Assembly: GCF_000735135.1 (NCBI RefSeq) | Contig: NZ_JPLZ01000006.1 | Location: 372,001 to 436,000 of the forward strand | Origin: Chryseobacterium sp. FH1 | GTDB lineage: Bacteria; Bacteroidota; Bacteroidia; Flavobacteriales; Weeksellaceae | Reading direction: 5' to 3' | DNA: 64,000 nucleotides | Shown here: positions 35,053 through 45,651 of the stretch, piece after piece | How the letters are laid out: each line of letters opens with the position of its first letter | Position numbering within the stretch: the first letter of the stretch is position 1 | Position numbers and translations under genes: made by a program | Notes under the pieces: generated by a model | What the model saw: only the letters and a program-made list of their open reading frames with translations | Databases searched by the model: none | Told to the model about the DNA's origin: nothing

Positions 35053-36159
35053 TTAATTAATCTTGTTTATATCTTTCCCAACTTGAATTCCTTCAATAGC
35101 TTCAAAAACCTCGTCTTGGTTTTGTTTGTTTGTCCACCCGTTTTTATATAATTCATTTCTGACCTCTTCTTCTGTTTTATCTTTTACAAAATAATAAAAA
35201 GCAAAGTCAACAACCTCTGTTGGAATTCTACCAATTTTATAGGTCGTTACAACTTGAAATATTCTTAAGTAACAAATGAGGAAAGTCCAGCCAATTTGGA
35301 AAATCCAGCTGATTATCAATCCAATCCAAGCAGTATTTACTTTTTCAAGTATTAATCCAGTTTGTAATTTTTGAACAATAAAACTCAGAAATCCAATTCT
35401 ATCATAGTTATTTTTTCGTAGAATAAGTTCATATTGAAAGTATTGGTTGAGTAAATAAGTTAGCACAATTGTCCCAAAAATTGCGTAAATTATCCTGTCA
35501 TAATGAGAAAAGTTTGAAAGCTTTATTAAATATTTATAAGAAAAAGTAATTGATAATGCTATCAACAATTCAAAAAGTCCGATAATATATTTACCATTTA
35601 CTGAGGCTTCTGCTAAAAGAAATCCTAATATTATTGCAAGAATTATAGAACCAATAATTACAATTGGGAAGTTTGGTCTTCTATATTTTTTCTCTATTGG
35701 TAAATTTTGAGGAATTTCGTAATCATCCCAATTTTGCAGCTTTTCTACCTCTTTTTCAATTTCTTTTAAATCGCTTTTATCGTAACTTTTTTCTATCTCT
35801 TTGAAAGCATAGATGAACAATTTTACTCTTTTAGAATTTTGTCCATTATCCCATATTTCGTTTCCTAACGATTTACTTTTTACAGTGACTTTTCCATACT
35901 TAAAATCAACACTTACGCCTTCTGAGAAATGAGTAAACCCCAAAGAGTATTGTTTTCTTTTAGCTTGAATAATATTTTCATCAATATAAGTTAGCTCGCA
36001 GTCAATTTTTTCAAAGGTCTCTATAGCTATTTGCTTATAAACCTTTTCACTAACTTGAGTTCGAAATTCTTCCTCATATTTAGGAGTAAAACTAAAGCTA
36101 TGTTTCTTTTTTATTGATTTTTCAAAAGATTTGAATTTTTCTTCCATTAATTTTCTCAT
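35053..36159 (-). CDS. membrane protein of unknown function
   Basis: 368 aa. A soluble N-terminal part (about 1-165) is charged and contains KYRRPNFP at its boundary. Four or five hydrophobic helices follow (about 165-305), including IVIIGSIILAIILGFLLAE and WIGLIISWIFQIGWTFLICYL. The short C-terminal tail carries FAFYYFVKDKTEEEVRNEL. No recognisable family. Start: a second ATG four codons in (EEKFKSF) is possible. The gene uses markedly AT-rich, Lys/Ile/Asn-rich coding compared with its neighbours, which may hint at acquired DNA. Confidence 0.78.
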   Translation of the reverse strand: MRKLMEEKFKSFEKSIKKKHSFSFTPKYEEEFRTQVSEKVYKQIAIETFEKIDCELTYIDENIIQAKRKQYSLGFTHFSEGVSVDFKYGKVTVKSKSLGNEIWDNGQNSKRVKLFIYAFKEIEKSYDKSDLKEIEKEVEKLQNWDDYEIPQNLPIEKKYRRPNFPIVIIGSIILAIILGFLLAEASVNGKYIIGLFELLIALSITFSYKYLIKLSNFSHYDRIIYAIFGTIVLTYLLNQYFQYELILRKNNYDRIGFLSFIVQKLQTGLILEKVNTAWIGLIISWIFQIGWTFLICYLRIFQVVTTYKIGRIPTEVVDFAFYYFVKDKTEEEVRNELYKNGWTNKQNQDEVFEAIEGIQVGKDINKIN

Positions 36160-36239
36160 TACTAAAATCTATTATCTAAAAAACTAATTGAAAATTAACA
36201 ATTCCATTTAATGAATATTTCTATATTACAAACGATGAC

Positions 36240-37058
36240 TTATTTATAAAATATCGTTTTATCTTTCTCAATTTCGTTATTGTTTTTCAAGATGATTTCC
36301 TGCTCTTCTTTGGTGATTTTGTTCAGACCTTCAATCGTGTCCACAAAAGTTTCATCTTCTCGGCCAATCGACCAAGTTCCGGGTCTCATACTTCGGAAAC
36401 GGTTGTACGGATCATTGTAATTGGCAATCATCATTTCTTTGAACTTTGCGTAAGAAACTTTTAGAGGCTTCTTTTTGAATACGTTTTCTACAATATTTTC
36501 GTTCGTTTTCTTCGGATTTTGAATTCTTGAAAGTTCGAAACTGAAATAGTTTTGTGAATCTTTCACTTCCACAACGAGTCCCGGAAGATTATTGAATTTA
36601 TAAGGTCCTTCCGAGAAAGGCAAATCTGTTGTGAACCAAGCTTCCCAGTGTCTTCCCGCGAAATCTGAAGTTGCTTTTTGGACTTTATATTTGTCATTCT
36701 GCTTGGTTTCATTGCTGATTTTCCAAATGATTTTGTCATCACTTTCGAAATAAAAATAGGAATCACCCAAAAGAAAGTAATTAGCATTCTTCGATGATGA
36801 TAATTTTCTTTTCAATTTGGCAAACGATGATGAATAGGTGGAAAAACCAGCCGACTTTTGGTTGGTAGAATCTATTTGAATGGCCATAAATTCATAAAAC
36901 TGAACATTCTCTCCATTGATATCCAAAACCCACTCAGCTTTGTTTTCTTTCTGAGAAATAGTATCGCTTTTATATTTGAATTCGTAGATAAAACGATGGT
37001 TCTGAGAAAAGTAGAGGAATGAGATTAATGAAAAAAGAAAGGTCAGTTTAAGTTTCAT
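36240..37058 (-). CDS. GLPGLI-family protein
   Basis: 272 aa with a signal peptide (KLTFLFSLISFLYFSQ) and the family signature in the form FNNLPGLVVEVKDSQNYFSFELS (quoted as two overlapping parts: FNNLPGLVVEV and KDSQNYFSFEL), preceded by the conserved WEAWFTTDLPFSEGPYKF region. GLPGLI proteins are secreted, Bacteroidota-specific and of unknown function. Here the family name motif GLPGLI is varied to NLPGLV. Lone gene between the 35053 membrane protein and the cupin. Confidence 0.92.
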   Translation of the reverse strand: MKLKLTFLFSLISFLYFSQNHRFIYEFKYKSDTISQKENKAEWVLDINGENVQFYEFMAIQIDSTNQKSAGFSTYSSSFAKLKRKLSSSKNANYFLLGDSYFYFESDDKIIWKISNETKQNDKYKVQKATSDFAGRHWEAWFTTDLPFSEGPYKFNNLPGLVVEVKDSQNYFSFELSRIQNPKKTNENIVENVFKKKPLKVSYAKFKEMMIANYNDPYNRFRSMRPGTWSIGREDETFVDTIEGLNKITKEEQEIILKNNNEIEKDKTIFYK

Positions 37059-37155
37059 GGATTGATTTTATTAATTTATCCAGCAAAATACAAAAAACTT
37101 CCAAAAAACACCAGTCAACTCGCAAAATGAAACGAAATCTAAATTGAAAATCAAC

Positions 37156-37572
37156 TTATCCTATCGGCCTAAATTTCCTCAGATTCCACTTTCTCTTGAA
37201 AGCTTTTCCATCTTCGAACTTATAAAAATAAGTTTCCTTTTCCCATTCACTGGGGCGGATGACCGTGAAACATTCACCTTCCGGAAGCTCGATGATTTCG
37301 TGGATGGTGTTGGCTGGTACGAAATGCGAAGTTCCTTCTTTTCTGTGATGTTCGGAGGATTTGTAAGTGCCGTTTTCAAAGATTTCGTAGATCCTTTCGA
37401 TGTAACTGCCTTTTAAAATATGCGTCGTAAAACTGAATGGATGATCGTGGATATGTTCGTGCTGATCTTTCTCGCTGAAATGATGAATGACCGCATCGAA
37501 AGGCAAACCTCTCAAATGGTGTTTCGTAAAAACGGCATTCATCTTTTCGCGTTTGACCTTAATATTAATCAT
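37156..37572 (-). CDS. cupin-like protein
   Basis: 138 aa, cytoplasmic. A small beta-barrel of the cupin type: the motif-1 histidines lie in KDQHEHIHDHPFSFTTHILKG with G-S-Y-I-E turn, and motif 2 in HFVPANTIHEIIEL near residue 95, which provides another His. The C-terminus EDGKAFKRKWNLRKF suggests a cupin-like enzyme of the 'cysteine dioxygenase-like' small families. The catalytic role is not identifiable. An ATG at 37540 (MNAVFTKHH) is an alternative start. Confidence 0.77.
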   Translation of the reverse strand: MINIKVKREKMNAVFTKHHLRGLPFDAVIHHFSEKDQHEHIHDHPFSFTTHILKGSYIERIYEIFENGTYKSSEHHRKEGTSHFVPANTIHEIIELPEGECFTVIRPSEWEKETYFYKFEDGKAFKRKWNLRKFRPIG

Positions 37573-37825
37573 ATAATTTGTTTTATTTTATTGATATTCT
37601 GAATGTTAAATCAAGTGTAATCAAAATTTAAACCTTTGATTTAATAAAACAATGAAAAAATCGATTTGGAATTTTACCATTTTCCCTTTCTCGTTATCAA
37701 TTAATTTAATAATTATCAATTTAAGAAAACCTATTGGTATTAGAATTGTAAATAACTGATTTGTTCTAATATGAGAAGAATTGGTTTATAATTCTAGTTC
37801 AATTATTATCTCTAAATAATGCTAA

Positions 37826-39013
37826 ATGATGGATTCCACCGAAAATCACAGTGATTCTTTCTTCTCGAAATTTCAAATTTTACCTAGCGTAAAATCCAGT
37901 ATTGTGATTCCTGTCAAAGATGAGCAGACTTATATTTTGCAGACACTTTCGTCATTTGCAAACCAAGTTGATATTTTGGGTGAAAGTCTTGATTCTAATC
38001 AATTTGAAATCCTGGTTTTAGCTAATAATTGTTCCGATGATTCGGTCGCTTTGATCAAGAAATTCCAGCTTGAGAATCCTAATCTCAACATTCATTTAGA
38101 GGAAATTACATTATCTAAATCGCTGGCAAATATCGGCTATGTTCGCAGGAAGTTGATGGAATCTGCTTATTCCAGACTTATGCAAAATGGTGGTGGGATT
38201 ATTATGACGACGGATGGAGACACTTCGGTTGCCAACGACTGGATCTCGCAAACTCAACAGGAAATCATCAATGGGGCAGATGTCGTAGGCGGTAGGATTT
38301 CGCTGTATCAAAATGAACTTGAAAACTTGGACGAATTCACGCTTCTGCATCATTTTAAAGACGAAAAATACCAACTCTTGATTGCAGAACTGGAAGCAAA
38401 AATCATCGATTCCGAGTTTGATCCTCATCCAAGACATCATCAACATTTCAACGGCAGTTTTGCAATTATGACAGATTGTTTTGCCAAATCCGGTGGCGTT
38501 CCTGAGGTAGATTATCTAGAAGATTGTGCATTTTTTGACAGATTGCAAACCATCGATGCGAAAATTCGACACAGTTACAATGTAAAAGTTCACACGTCTG
38601 CGAGGTGGATTGGCAGAACAGAAATCGGACTTTCTCACCAACTGAATGTCTGGAAAAACTTAGGTAAAAACGTCGATAATTATTTTGTTGAATCTTGCCC
38701 TTCAATTACACAAAGGCTTGTTCAAAAAAGAAGCTTATTGGATTTATGGAACTCCAAAAATCAAATTACCGAGTCAGAATTTCATCAAAAAATCAAAAAA
38801 ATAATTCCTGAAATCACCATTGAAAAAGACAATTATAGTTTGTTTAATGATTATCAATATTTTGGAGAATGGTTTGAAAAAATATTGTTCATTAAAAGTA
38901 AAATGAGCAAAGAAAATATTCCAGCAGTCTCGATTGATACAGCGATTAAAGATTTGCAAATGAAAATTCAGGAATATTCCAATCACGATTTTGCCCAGAC
39001 GTCAATTCTGTAA
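37826..39013 (+). CDS. family 2 glycosyltransferase of the PIG-L / acyl-CoA-dehydrogenase-like cluster
   Basis: 395 aa. GT-A domain at about 20-250: SIVIPVKDE, ANNCSDDS, the DxD in TTDGDTSVANDW, and a second conserved acidic site DYLEDCAFFDRL. No signal or membrane helix. It converges on the operon of three minus-strand genes and its last 31 bp overlap the methyltransferase 3' end. Conserved co-occurrence of this GT2 with a PIG-L deacetylase, a NodS-like methyltransferase and an acyl-CoA dehydrogenase homologue is, as far as I recall, seen in several phyla. A saccharide or lipid-glycan product is likely but unknown. Confidence 0.88.
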   Translation: MMDSTENHSDSFFSKFQILPSVKSSIVIPVKDEQTYILQTLSSFANQVDILGESLDSNQFEILVLANNCSDDSVALIKKFQLENPNLNIHLEEITLSKSLANIGYVRRKLMESAYSRLMQNGGGIIMTTDGDTSVANDWISQTQQEIINGADVVGGRISLYQNELENLDEFTLLHHFKDEKYQLLIAELEAKIIDSEFDPHPRHHQHFNGSFAIMTDCFAKSGGVPEVDYLEDCAFFDRLQTIDAKIRHSYNVKVHTSARWIGRTEIGLSHQLNVWKNLGKNVDNYFVESCPSITQRLVQKRSLLDLWNSKNQITESEFHQKIKKIIPEITIEKDNYSLFNDYQYFGEWFEKILFIKSKMSKENIPAVSIDTAIKDLQMKIQEYSNHDFAQTSIL

Positions 39014-39567
39014 GTTTCAGCTCTGCAGGTGAAAATGTTCATCATTTTGCCTTTCATTAATTTCTCAAAACTCTGATGAACTTCGTCGCCAGTTTGCGGA
39101 TAATCGTGAACTTCTGGCAACCAATGTACCAGGACGATATTTCCGTCAGTTTTTAATCTTTCAAATAAATTTCCGACAGCCATTTCCCAATCGTTTTGCG
39201 AAAGATAATAGGCCACTTCGGAAACCATTATCAGATCATATTCATCCTCCGGAAGTTCATTTTGAAAATTGAGTTTTTTAAATGTGACATTATCCAAATT
39301 CTCACAACGTTTTTTCGCAAGATTTAAAGCCTTTTCCGAAATATCTGTTGCCAACATATGTTCGCTTTTCTGAGCCAAAAGTTGAGTCAAAACGCCAATC
39401 GAGCAACCGATTTCTAAAACATTTTCATAATGATCTTTGGGCAAAGACGCGACCGTTACCGCATACTTTTTAGCCTCATATTCGCTGGTTTCAAAGTTCC
39501 AAGGATCTTCGTTGGCGTCATAGACACCTTTGAAATATTCCGAATCTAAAGATTGTTTTTCTTCCAT
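38983..39567 (-). CDS. NodS-like class I SAM-dependent methyltransferase
   Basis: 194 aa. Motif I VLEIGCSIGVLTQLLA (about 50-65), motif II MLATDISEKAL and the motif IV region DLIMVSEVAYYLS. The pattern resembles NodS, the N-methyltransferase of lipochitooligosaccharide synthesis. NodS acts on a deacetylated amino sugar, and the next gene upstream is a PIG-L deacetylase, so N-methylation of a de-N-acetylated sugar is a reasonable inference. Its ATG overlaps the deacetylase TAA by one base. Confidence 0.88.
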   Translation of the reverse strand: MEEKQSLDSEYFKGVYDANEDPWNFETSEYEAKKYAVTVASLPKDHYENVLEIGCSIGVLTQLLAQKSEHMLATDISEKALNLAKKRCENLDNVTFKKLNFQNELPEDEYDLIMVSEVAYYLSQNDWEMAVGNLFERLKTDGNIVLVHWLPEVHDYPQTGDEVHQSFEKLMKGKMMNIFTCRAETYRIDVWAKS

Positions 39568-40292
39568 TATTTTGAGATAAAAAATGTTTCGTAGGGTACA
39601 TTAAACTGATCCAGCATTTCTAGAGAAAGCCTAAAACCTTCGGGATCATCATTGATCAAATCTGTAATTTGAGAACGGTGTTTAGAAATTGCTTCCTTTT
39701 TTTGAGATAAGACATTACTGATGTTCAGTCGGAAAGGCATTGATTCTTCGTTGGTTGGTTCATCTCCAGATTGACCCAATTGCTTGAGCCAGATTGGATA
39801 TTCATAAATTTTAGCATTGGAAGTTTCAGCAGAATTGATCAATTGAAAAGATGCTTGATGATCCGGATGTGGATCTCTGCGCCACGGCACGAAAATACTT
39901 TGAGGTTTGATGACGTCCAGCATTTTGGAAATACTTTTAAGCGAGGTTTCAAATCTTTCATCACCAATTGTCGGCACATTTCTATCGGGATATCTGCCAA
40001 AAATGATATTTTCTTCAGCAACGCCAAGAATTGCGCAGGCTTCAATTAATTCCTTTTCGCGCAGATATCTAAGCTTTTCTGCAGGATATTCTTTGCTGTT
40101 TGGGTGAGACAAAGTTCCGTCGCTGAGTAATAAAATATAAACCGTCTGCCCATATTTTCGCAACAGCGAAATGACACCGCCACAACCCAAACTTTCATCA
40201 TCGGCGTGTGGAGCGACAATCAATGTGGTTCCAAATCCTGTGACACATTGTTCTGGTGCCAACGGAATATTTTCAAAATTTATTGGACTCAT
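39567..40292 (-). CDS. PIG-L family (LmbE-type) N-deacetylase
   Basis: 241 aa. Zinc motifs VAPHADDESLGCGG (about 26-39) and RDPHPDHQAS (about 135-144) are intact, so a metal-dependent N-acetyl sugar deacetylase is expected. Its first 20 bp overlap the end of the acyl-CoA-dehydrogenase-like gene, and its TAA overlaps the methyltransferase ATG, so all three are translationally coupled. No signal peptide is seen, so a cytoplasmic reaction on a soluble or nucleotide-linked substrate is likely. Confidence 0.92.
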   Translation of the reverse strand: MSPINFENIPLAPEQCVTGFGTTLIVAPHADDESLGCGGVISLLRKYGQTVYILLLSDGTLSHPNSKEYPAEKLRYLREKELIEACAILGVAEENIIFGRYPDRNVPTIGDERFETSLKSISKMLDVIKPQSIFVPWRRDPHPDHQASFQLINSAETSNAKIYEYPIWLKQLGQSGDEPTNEESMPFRLNISNVLSQKKEAISKHRSQITDLINDDPEGFRLSLEMLDQFNVPYETFFISK

Positions 40293-41478
40293 TTTTTTTA
40301 ATTTTTTTTAAGTTCATATTCCAGATCTCACTTGCAGGAATATTAGAATTTAGGACGTAGCCACCAACATCTGCCAAGACTTGATCTGGCGCAGGTTGTC
40401 TTAGATAAGTACTTAGATCACGAATGATTCTCTCAAAATGATAAGGTTTGTTGAGACCACGTGCACCAACACATTTTTGACAAAGGTTCATCACATCCGT
40501 ACAGATTTGCTCGATGGCGGTCCGCATCATATTAGCATAAATGACAAAATGTTCCGCCTCACTTTTCGTCGGTTGTTTCATATAACGGTCCATTCTTGAT
40601 GAAGCACCAACAATCCACTGATTTCCTGATTCTACAGCAATTGCCATTTGACCCAATCTCATTTTTTGAAACGGATCTTGAGTTCTGTTTAGACTCACGA
40701 GATATTTTTTTGTCTCATCTAAAAGTTGCTCCGCGGCGCCTAACTGAACAGCCGCAAATCGTACAGCACCACCACTGAATCCTGGTTGTTGGTAATATTC
40801 GCCGGCTTTTCCGAGTAGATTAATCTTCTGAAGTTTGGTTTTCAAAAATGTCATTTTGAAACTTCTGCTGGACTGCATTCCCATTGGATTCCACCAGCTG
40901 GAATCGCTTTTTACGGATGATTCATCAAGCGGGACGACACACATTTGCCAAGCTCCATCTTTCCTCGCGGCAGTGACAATTGGTCGGCTAACATAATCTG
41001 TTCCCGTCGCAAAAGTCTTGGAACCATTTAATTGATAAATATTTTTTTCCACTTTTGTGAGGAAAGTTCCATCCGCAGCTTGCGTGTTCCAAACTCCAAA
41101 AAGTTTACCCGCAATTGCATCTTCTGCAAAAAGTTTTTTTTGCTTTTCGGAACCAAATTGGTCAATTAAAATCTGCGCATTGATGTGACCTTCCAAAACT
41201 CGTCCCATCACCAGATTTCCTTTTCCAATATTTTTCAGAATGGTGAGCATTGCCAAGTTGGTTCCGGGAATCAATCCTAAATTCTGACCTCCCAATTTTT
41301 CTGGAATGCTTGCTGATAAAAATTTTGTGGATTTTAGTTTGGCTAAAGTTTTTTCGGGAAAAGATTTGACAGAATCAGTCTCTGAGGCTTCGGCGAGCGA
41401 TTCTTCTCCAATCAGTTGAGAAGATTTTACCAATTCTAATAATTTGGATTTATTGAATTGGTTATGGTTTTTTTTCAA
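40273..41478 (-). CDS. acyl-CoA dehydrogenase-like flavoprotein (atypical)
   Basis: 401 aa, the first gene of the three-gene coupled run. N-terminal helices, then the flavin-proximal region KLFGVWNTQAADGTFLTKV, a beta domain SSWWNPMGMQSSRSF and the C-terminal helical domain GARGLNKPYHFERIIRDLSTY. The segment that normally carries the catalytic Glu (YEGT) reads RQPAPDQVL, so a classic dehydrogenase reaction is doubtful and an oxygenase-like or other flavin reaction is possible. Start is a TTG at 41478; no ATG fits near the N-terminus. The SIPEKLGGQNLG motif is typical. Confidence 0.85.
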   Translation of the reverse strand: MKKNHNQFNKSKLLELVKSSQLIGEESLAEASETDSVKSFPEKTLAKLKSTKFLSASIPEKLGGQNLGLIPGTNLAMLTILKNIGKGNLVMGRVLEGHINAQILIDQFGSEKQKKLFAEDAIAGKLFGVWNTQAADGTFLTKVEKNIYQLNGSKTFATGTDYVSRPIVTAARKDGAWQMCVVPLDESSVKSDSSWWNPMGMQSSRSFKMTFLKTKLQKINLLGKAGEYYQQPGFSGGAVRFAAVQLGAAEQLLDETKKYLVSLNRTQDPFQKMRLGQMAIAVESGNQWIVGASSRMDRYMKQPTKSEAEHFVIYANMMRTAIEQICTDVMNLCQKCVGARGLNKPYHFERIIRDLSTYLRQPAPDQVLADVGGYVLNSNIPASEIWNMNLKKIKKNESNKF

Positions 41479-41658
41479 ATCTTTTATATAAGGTTTAAGA
41501 TATAATTATCTGTAATTCAATACTACCCATTTTAATGCCGTTAAAATAAGATTGTAAATATTGGTCGTAAAAATACGTGATTATTAAAAGTAATCGCATT
41601 GACTACTTAAGATAAACTTAAGACTTCCTCAAAGATAATTGTAAATCTTTGCCTTGGA

Positions 41659-41674
41659 TATGACTGAGGTCATA
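41659..41674. promoter_or_regulatory. candidate operator TATGAC-N4-GTCATA
   Basis: A perfect 6-bp inverted repeat with a 4-bp spacer in the gap upstream of the acyl-CoA-dehydrogenase-like gene (its start is at 41478). The half-site spacing is like that of Crp/Fnr-family operators. A Crp/Fnr gene lies at 46216-46788. The link is untested. Confidence 0.35.
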
Positions 41675-41748
41675 AATGAAAACCTGTTATTAATTGTAAG
41701 GTTCTTATTTTATGAATCTTACTTTCTCTTTATTATTCTGAAAATTGA

Positions 41749-42552
41749 TTAGTTTTTCTTGGTCGCCAAAACAGAATAAACCATCGGAATCTTATCGCCA
41801 AGATGCTCGATTCTGAATTTCTTTGGCGCGATTTCTACCGTTTTGTTAAAGCAATTGTATGGAGAATAATCGTATTCATCTAGAGAATTGATCTCGAGTC
41901 CGTTTGTAATCAAACTATTAAAAACCTCGCTGAATCCGTGGTTCCACATCACGTAATCTTGTGTGATGTTAGCGGTTTTGTCTGCGTAAGTTCCCGATTC
42001 TGTTTCTACAATCGCACCTGAATTAAAATATCGATAAGCGATTTTTTCAAAATTATAATCAAACATCCAAACCACAGGATGGAACTCTACAAAGACAAAT
42101 TTCCCGTTTGGTTTCAAAAATCTGGAAATCACTTTTGCCCATTTGTCCAAATCTGGCAACCAACCAATCGTCCCATAACTCGTGAAAACGATGTCAAATT
42201 CTTTGTCAAGATGATTCGATAAATCGTAAATATCAGAGCAAAAAAAAGTTGTGTCTGCGCTGGTTTCTTTCGCTAGTTTTTTGGCACTTTCAATCGCTTT
42301 GTTAGACAAATCAATGCCAATGACTTTCGCACCCAATCGGCTTAAGGAAATAGAATCTTGACCAAAATGACATTGCAAATGCAGAATAGATTTTCCTTTG
42401 ATATCGCCTAACAAATCAAGCTCAATATTATTAAGCGAAGTATTTCCTTTTTTGAAGCCTTCTAGGTCATAAAACTCAGATTCCAAATGGGCGTCGGTTC
42501 TGTTGTTCCAAGATTCGCGGTTGATTTCTATGTAGTTTTTTTCTGGGCTCAT
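41749..42552 (-). CDS. class I SAM-dependent methyltransferase
   Basis: 267 aa. Motif I ILHLQCHFGQDSISLSRLG (about 55), a motif II acidic residue in IGIDLSNKAI, and motif IV FTSYGTIGWLPDLDKW. The early segment NRESWNNRTDAHLESEFYD is characteristic of this UbiE/Tam-like group. The substrate is not identifiable. It lies 27 bp downstream of the AraC-type regulator at 42580-43137 and is probably co-transcribed with it. Confidence 0.9.
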   Translation of the reverse strand: MSPEKNYIEINRESWNNRTDAHLESEFYDLEGFKKGNTSLNNIELDLLGDIKGKSILHLQCHFGQDSISLSRLGAKVIGIDLSNKAIESAKKLAKETSADTTFFCSDIYDLSNHLDKEFDIVFTSYGTIGWLPDLDKWAKVISRFLKPNGKFVFVEFHPVVWMFDYNFEKIAYRYFNSGAIVETESGTYADKTANITQDYVMWNHGFSEVFNSLITNGLEINSLDEYDYSPYNCFNKTVEIAPKKFRIEHLGDKIPMVYSVLATKKN

Positions 42553-42579
42553 TTAAATAGTTTTTTAGAATAATTAGAT

Positions 42580-43137
42580 TTAAACCTTATCCAAAGCAAT
42601 CCGTTTCTCCTTAGAATTCAAAAATTGAGTAGGAGAGTAGCCCGTTATTTTTTTGAATTGGGAAGAAAGATGCTGAACACTTTTGTAACCCAATTTCTGG
42701 GAGATTTCTGTCAAATTAAATTCCTGATAAAGCAACAGTTCCTTCACTTTTTCAATCTTTTGAAGGATGAAATATTGCTCCAAAGTCACATTTTCACTAT
42801 GAGAAAAAAGTTTGGAGATCGAGCTGTAATCTCGATGAACTTTTGAACTTAAAAACTCTGTCAAAACAAAATTTTCAGAAATATCTGCATTTGAAATCTT
42901 TTGAATAATCAGGTTTTTGATTTTCTCGATTTGTTTTTTGGAAGAGTCTTCTAGAATTTCAAATCCGGTAGATTTTAGTTTGAGGTTCAACGTTTCGAGT
43001 TCTTCACTAGAAATCTCCTTTTCTGTTTCAACTTCGCCAAGTGAAATTTGATCGATGTCAATTTTCAGTTCATCAAAAATCGATTGAACAGCAGAGATGC
43101 AACGGTTGCAAACCATATTTTTGATAGAGATTTTCAT
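42580..43137 (-). CDS. AraC-type regulator with an N-terminal CxxC (HMA-like) domain
   Basis: 185 aa. The N-terminus (about 1-70) begins ISIKNMVCNRCISAVQ, with an M-x-CxxC metal-binding-like motif and the beta-alpha-beta-beta-alpha-like spacing of a heavy-metal-associated domain. The C-terminal half (about 100-185) is an AraC HTH: two helices with LTEISQKLGYKSVQHLSSQFKK and TGYSPTQFLNSKE. The arrangement suggests a metal-sensing regulator. A copper P-type ATPase is about 11 kb away, so a link is only speculative. The downstream gene is a methyltransferase. Confidence 0.85.
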   Translation of the reverse strand: MKISIKNMVCNRCISAVQSIFDELKIDIDQISLGEVETEKEISSEELETLNLKLKSTGFEILEDSSKKQIEKIKNLIIQKISNADISENFVLTEFLSSKVHRDYSSISKLFSHSENVTLEQYFILQKIEKVKELLLYQEFNLTEISQKLGYKSVQHLSSQFKKITGYSPTQFLNSKEKRIALDKV

Positions 43138-43179
43138 ACTATCAAATTTAAGAATTTCTGGATTATAATTTTAAATAAA

Positions 43180-43207
43180 AAAAGCACCACATTTTAGTGG
43201 TGCTTTT
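43180..43207 (-). terminator. terminator of icd
   Basis: Plus-strand AAAA-GCACCAC, loop ATTTTA, GTGGTGC-TTTT. Its minus-strand reading ends in a T run after icd. Confidence 0.88.
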
Positions 43208-43231
43208 GGATTCAAGTAAACTTAATCTTGA

Positions 43232-45454
<2,223 letters not shown>

Positions 45455-45602
45455 TTAGTTGATTTTATTTCGTTTTGAATCACAAAAATACATATTTTAT
45501 AGTAAAATTGTGGCAGTGAGACTATGATTTTTGTTTCAATATTGATTATATCTTTCCTAATTAATACTAAAAGTTAAATTTTATTAAAGTAGAATCAAAT
45601 TT

Positions 45603-45633
45603 TTGACATTTCAGAAATCAACCGTTAACTTTG
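45603..45633 (+). promoter_or_regulatory. Bacteroidota-type promoter for tpx
   Basis: TTG at 45603-45605 and TAACTTTG at 45626-45633, 20 bp apart, matching TTG-N17-23-TAnnTTTG. The tpx ATG is 19 bp downstream. Confidence 0.8.
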
Positions 45634-45651
45634 GGAAAAATATTTTATACT

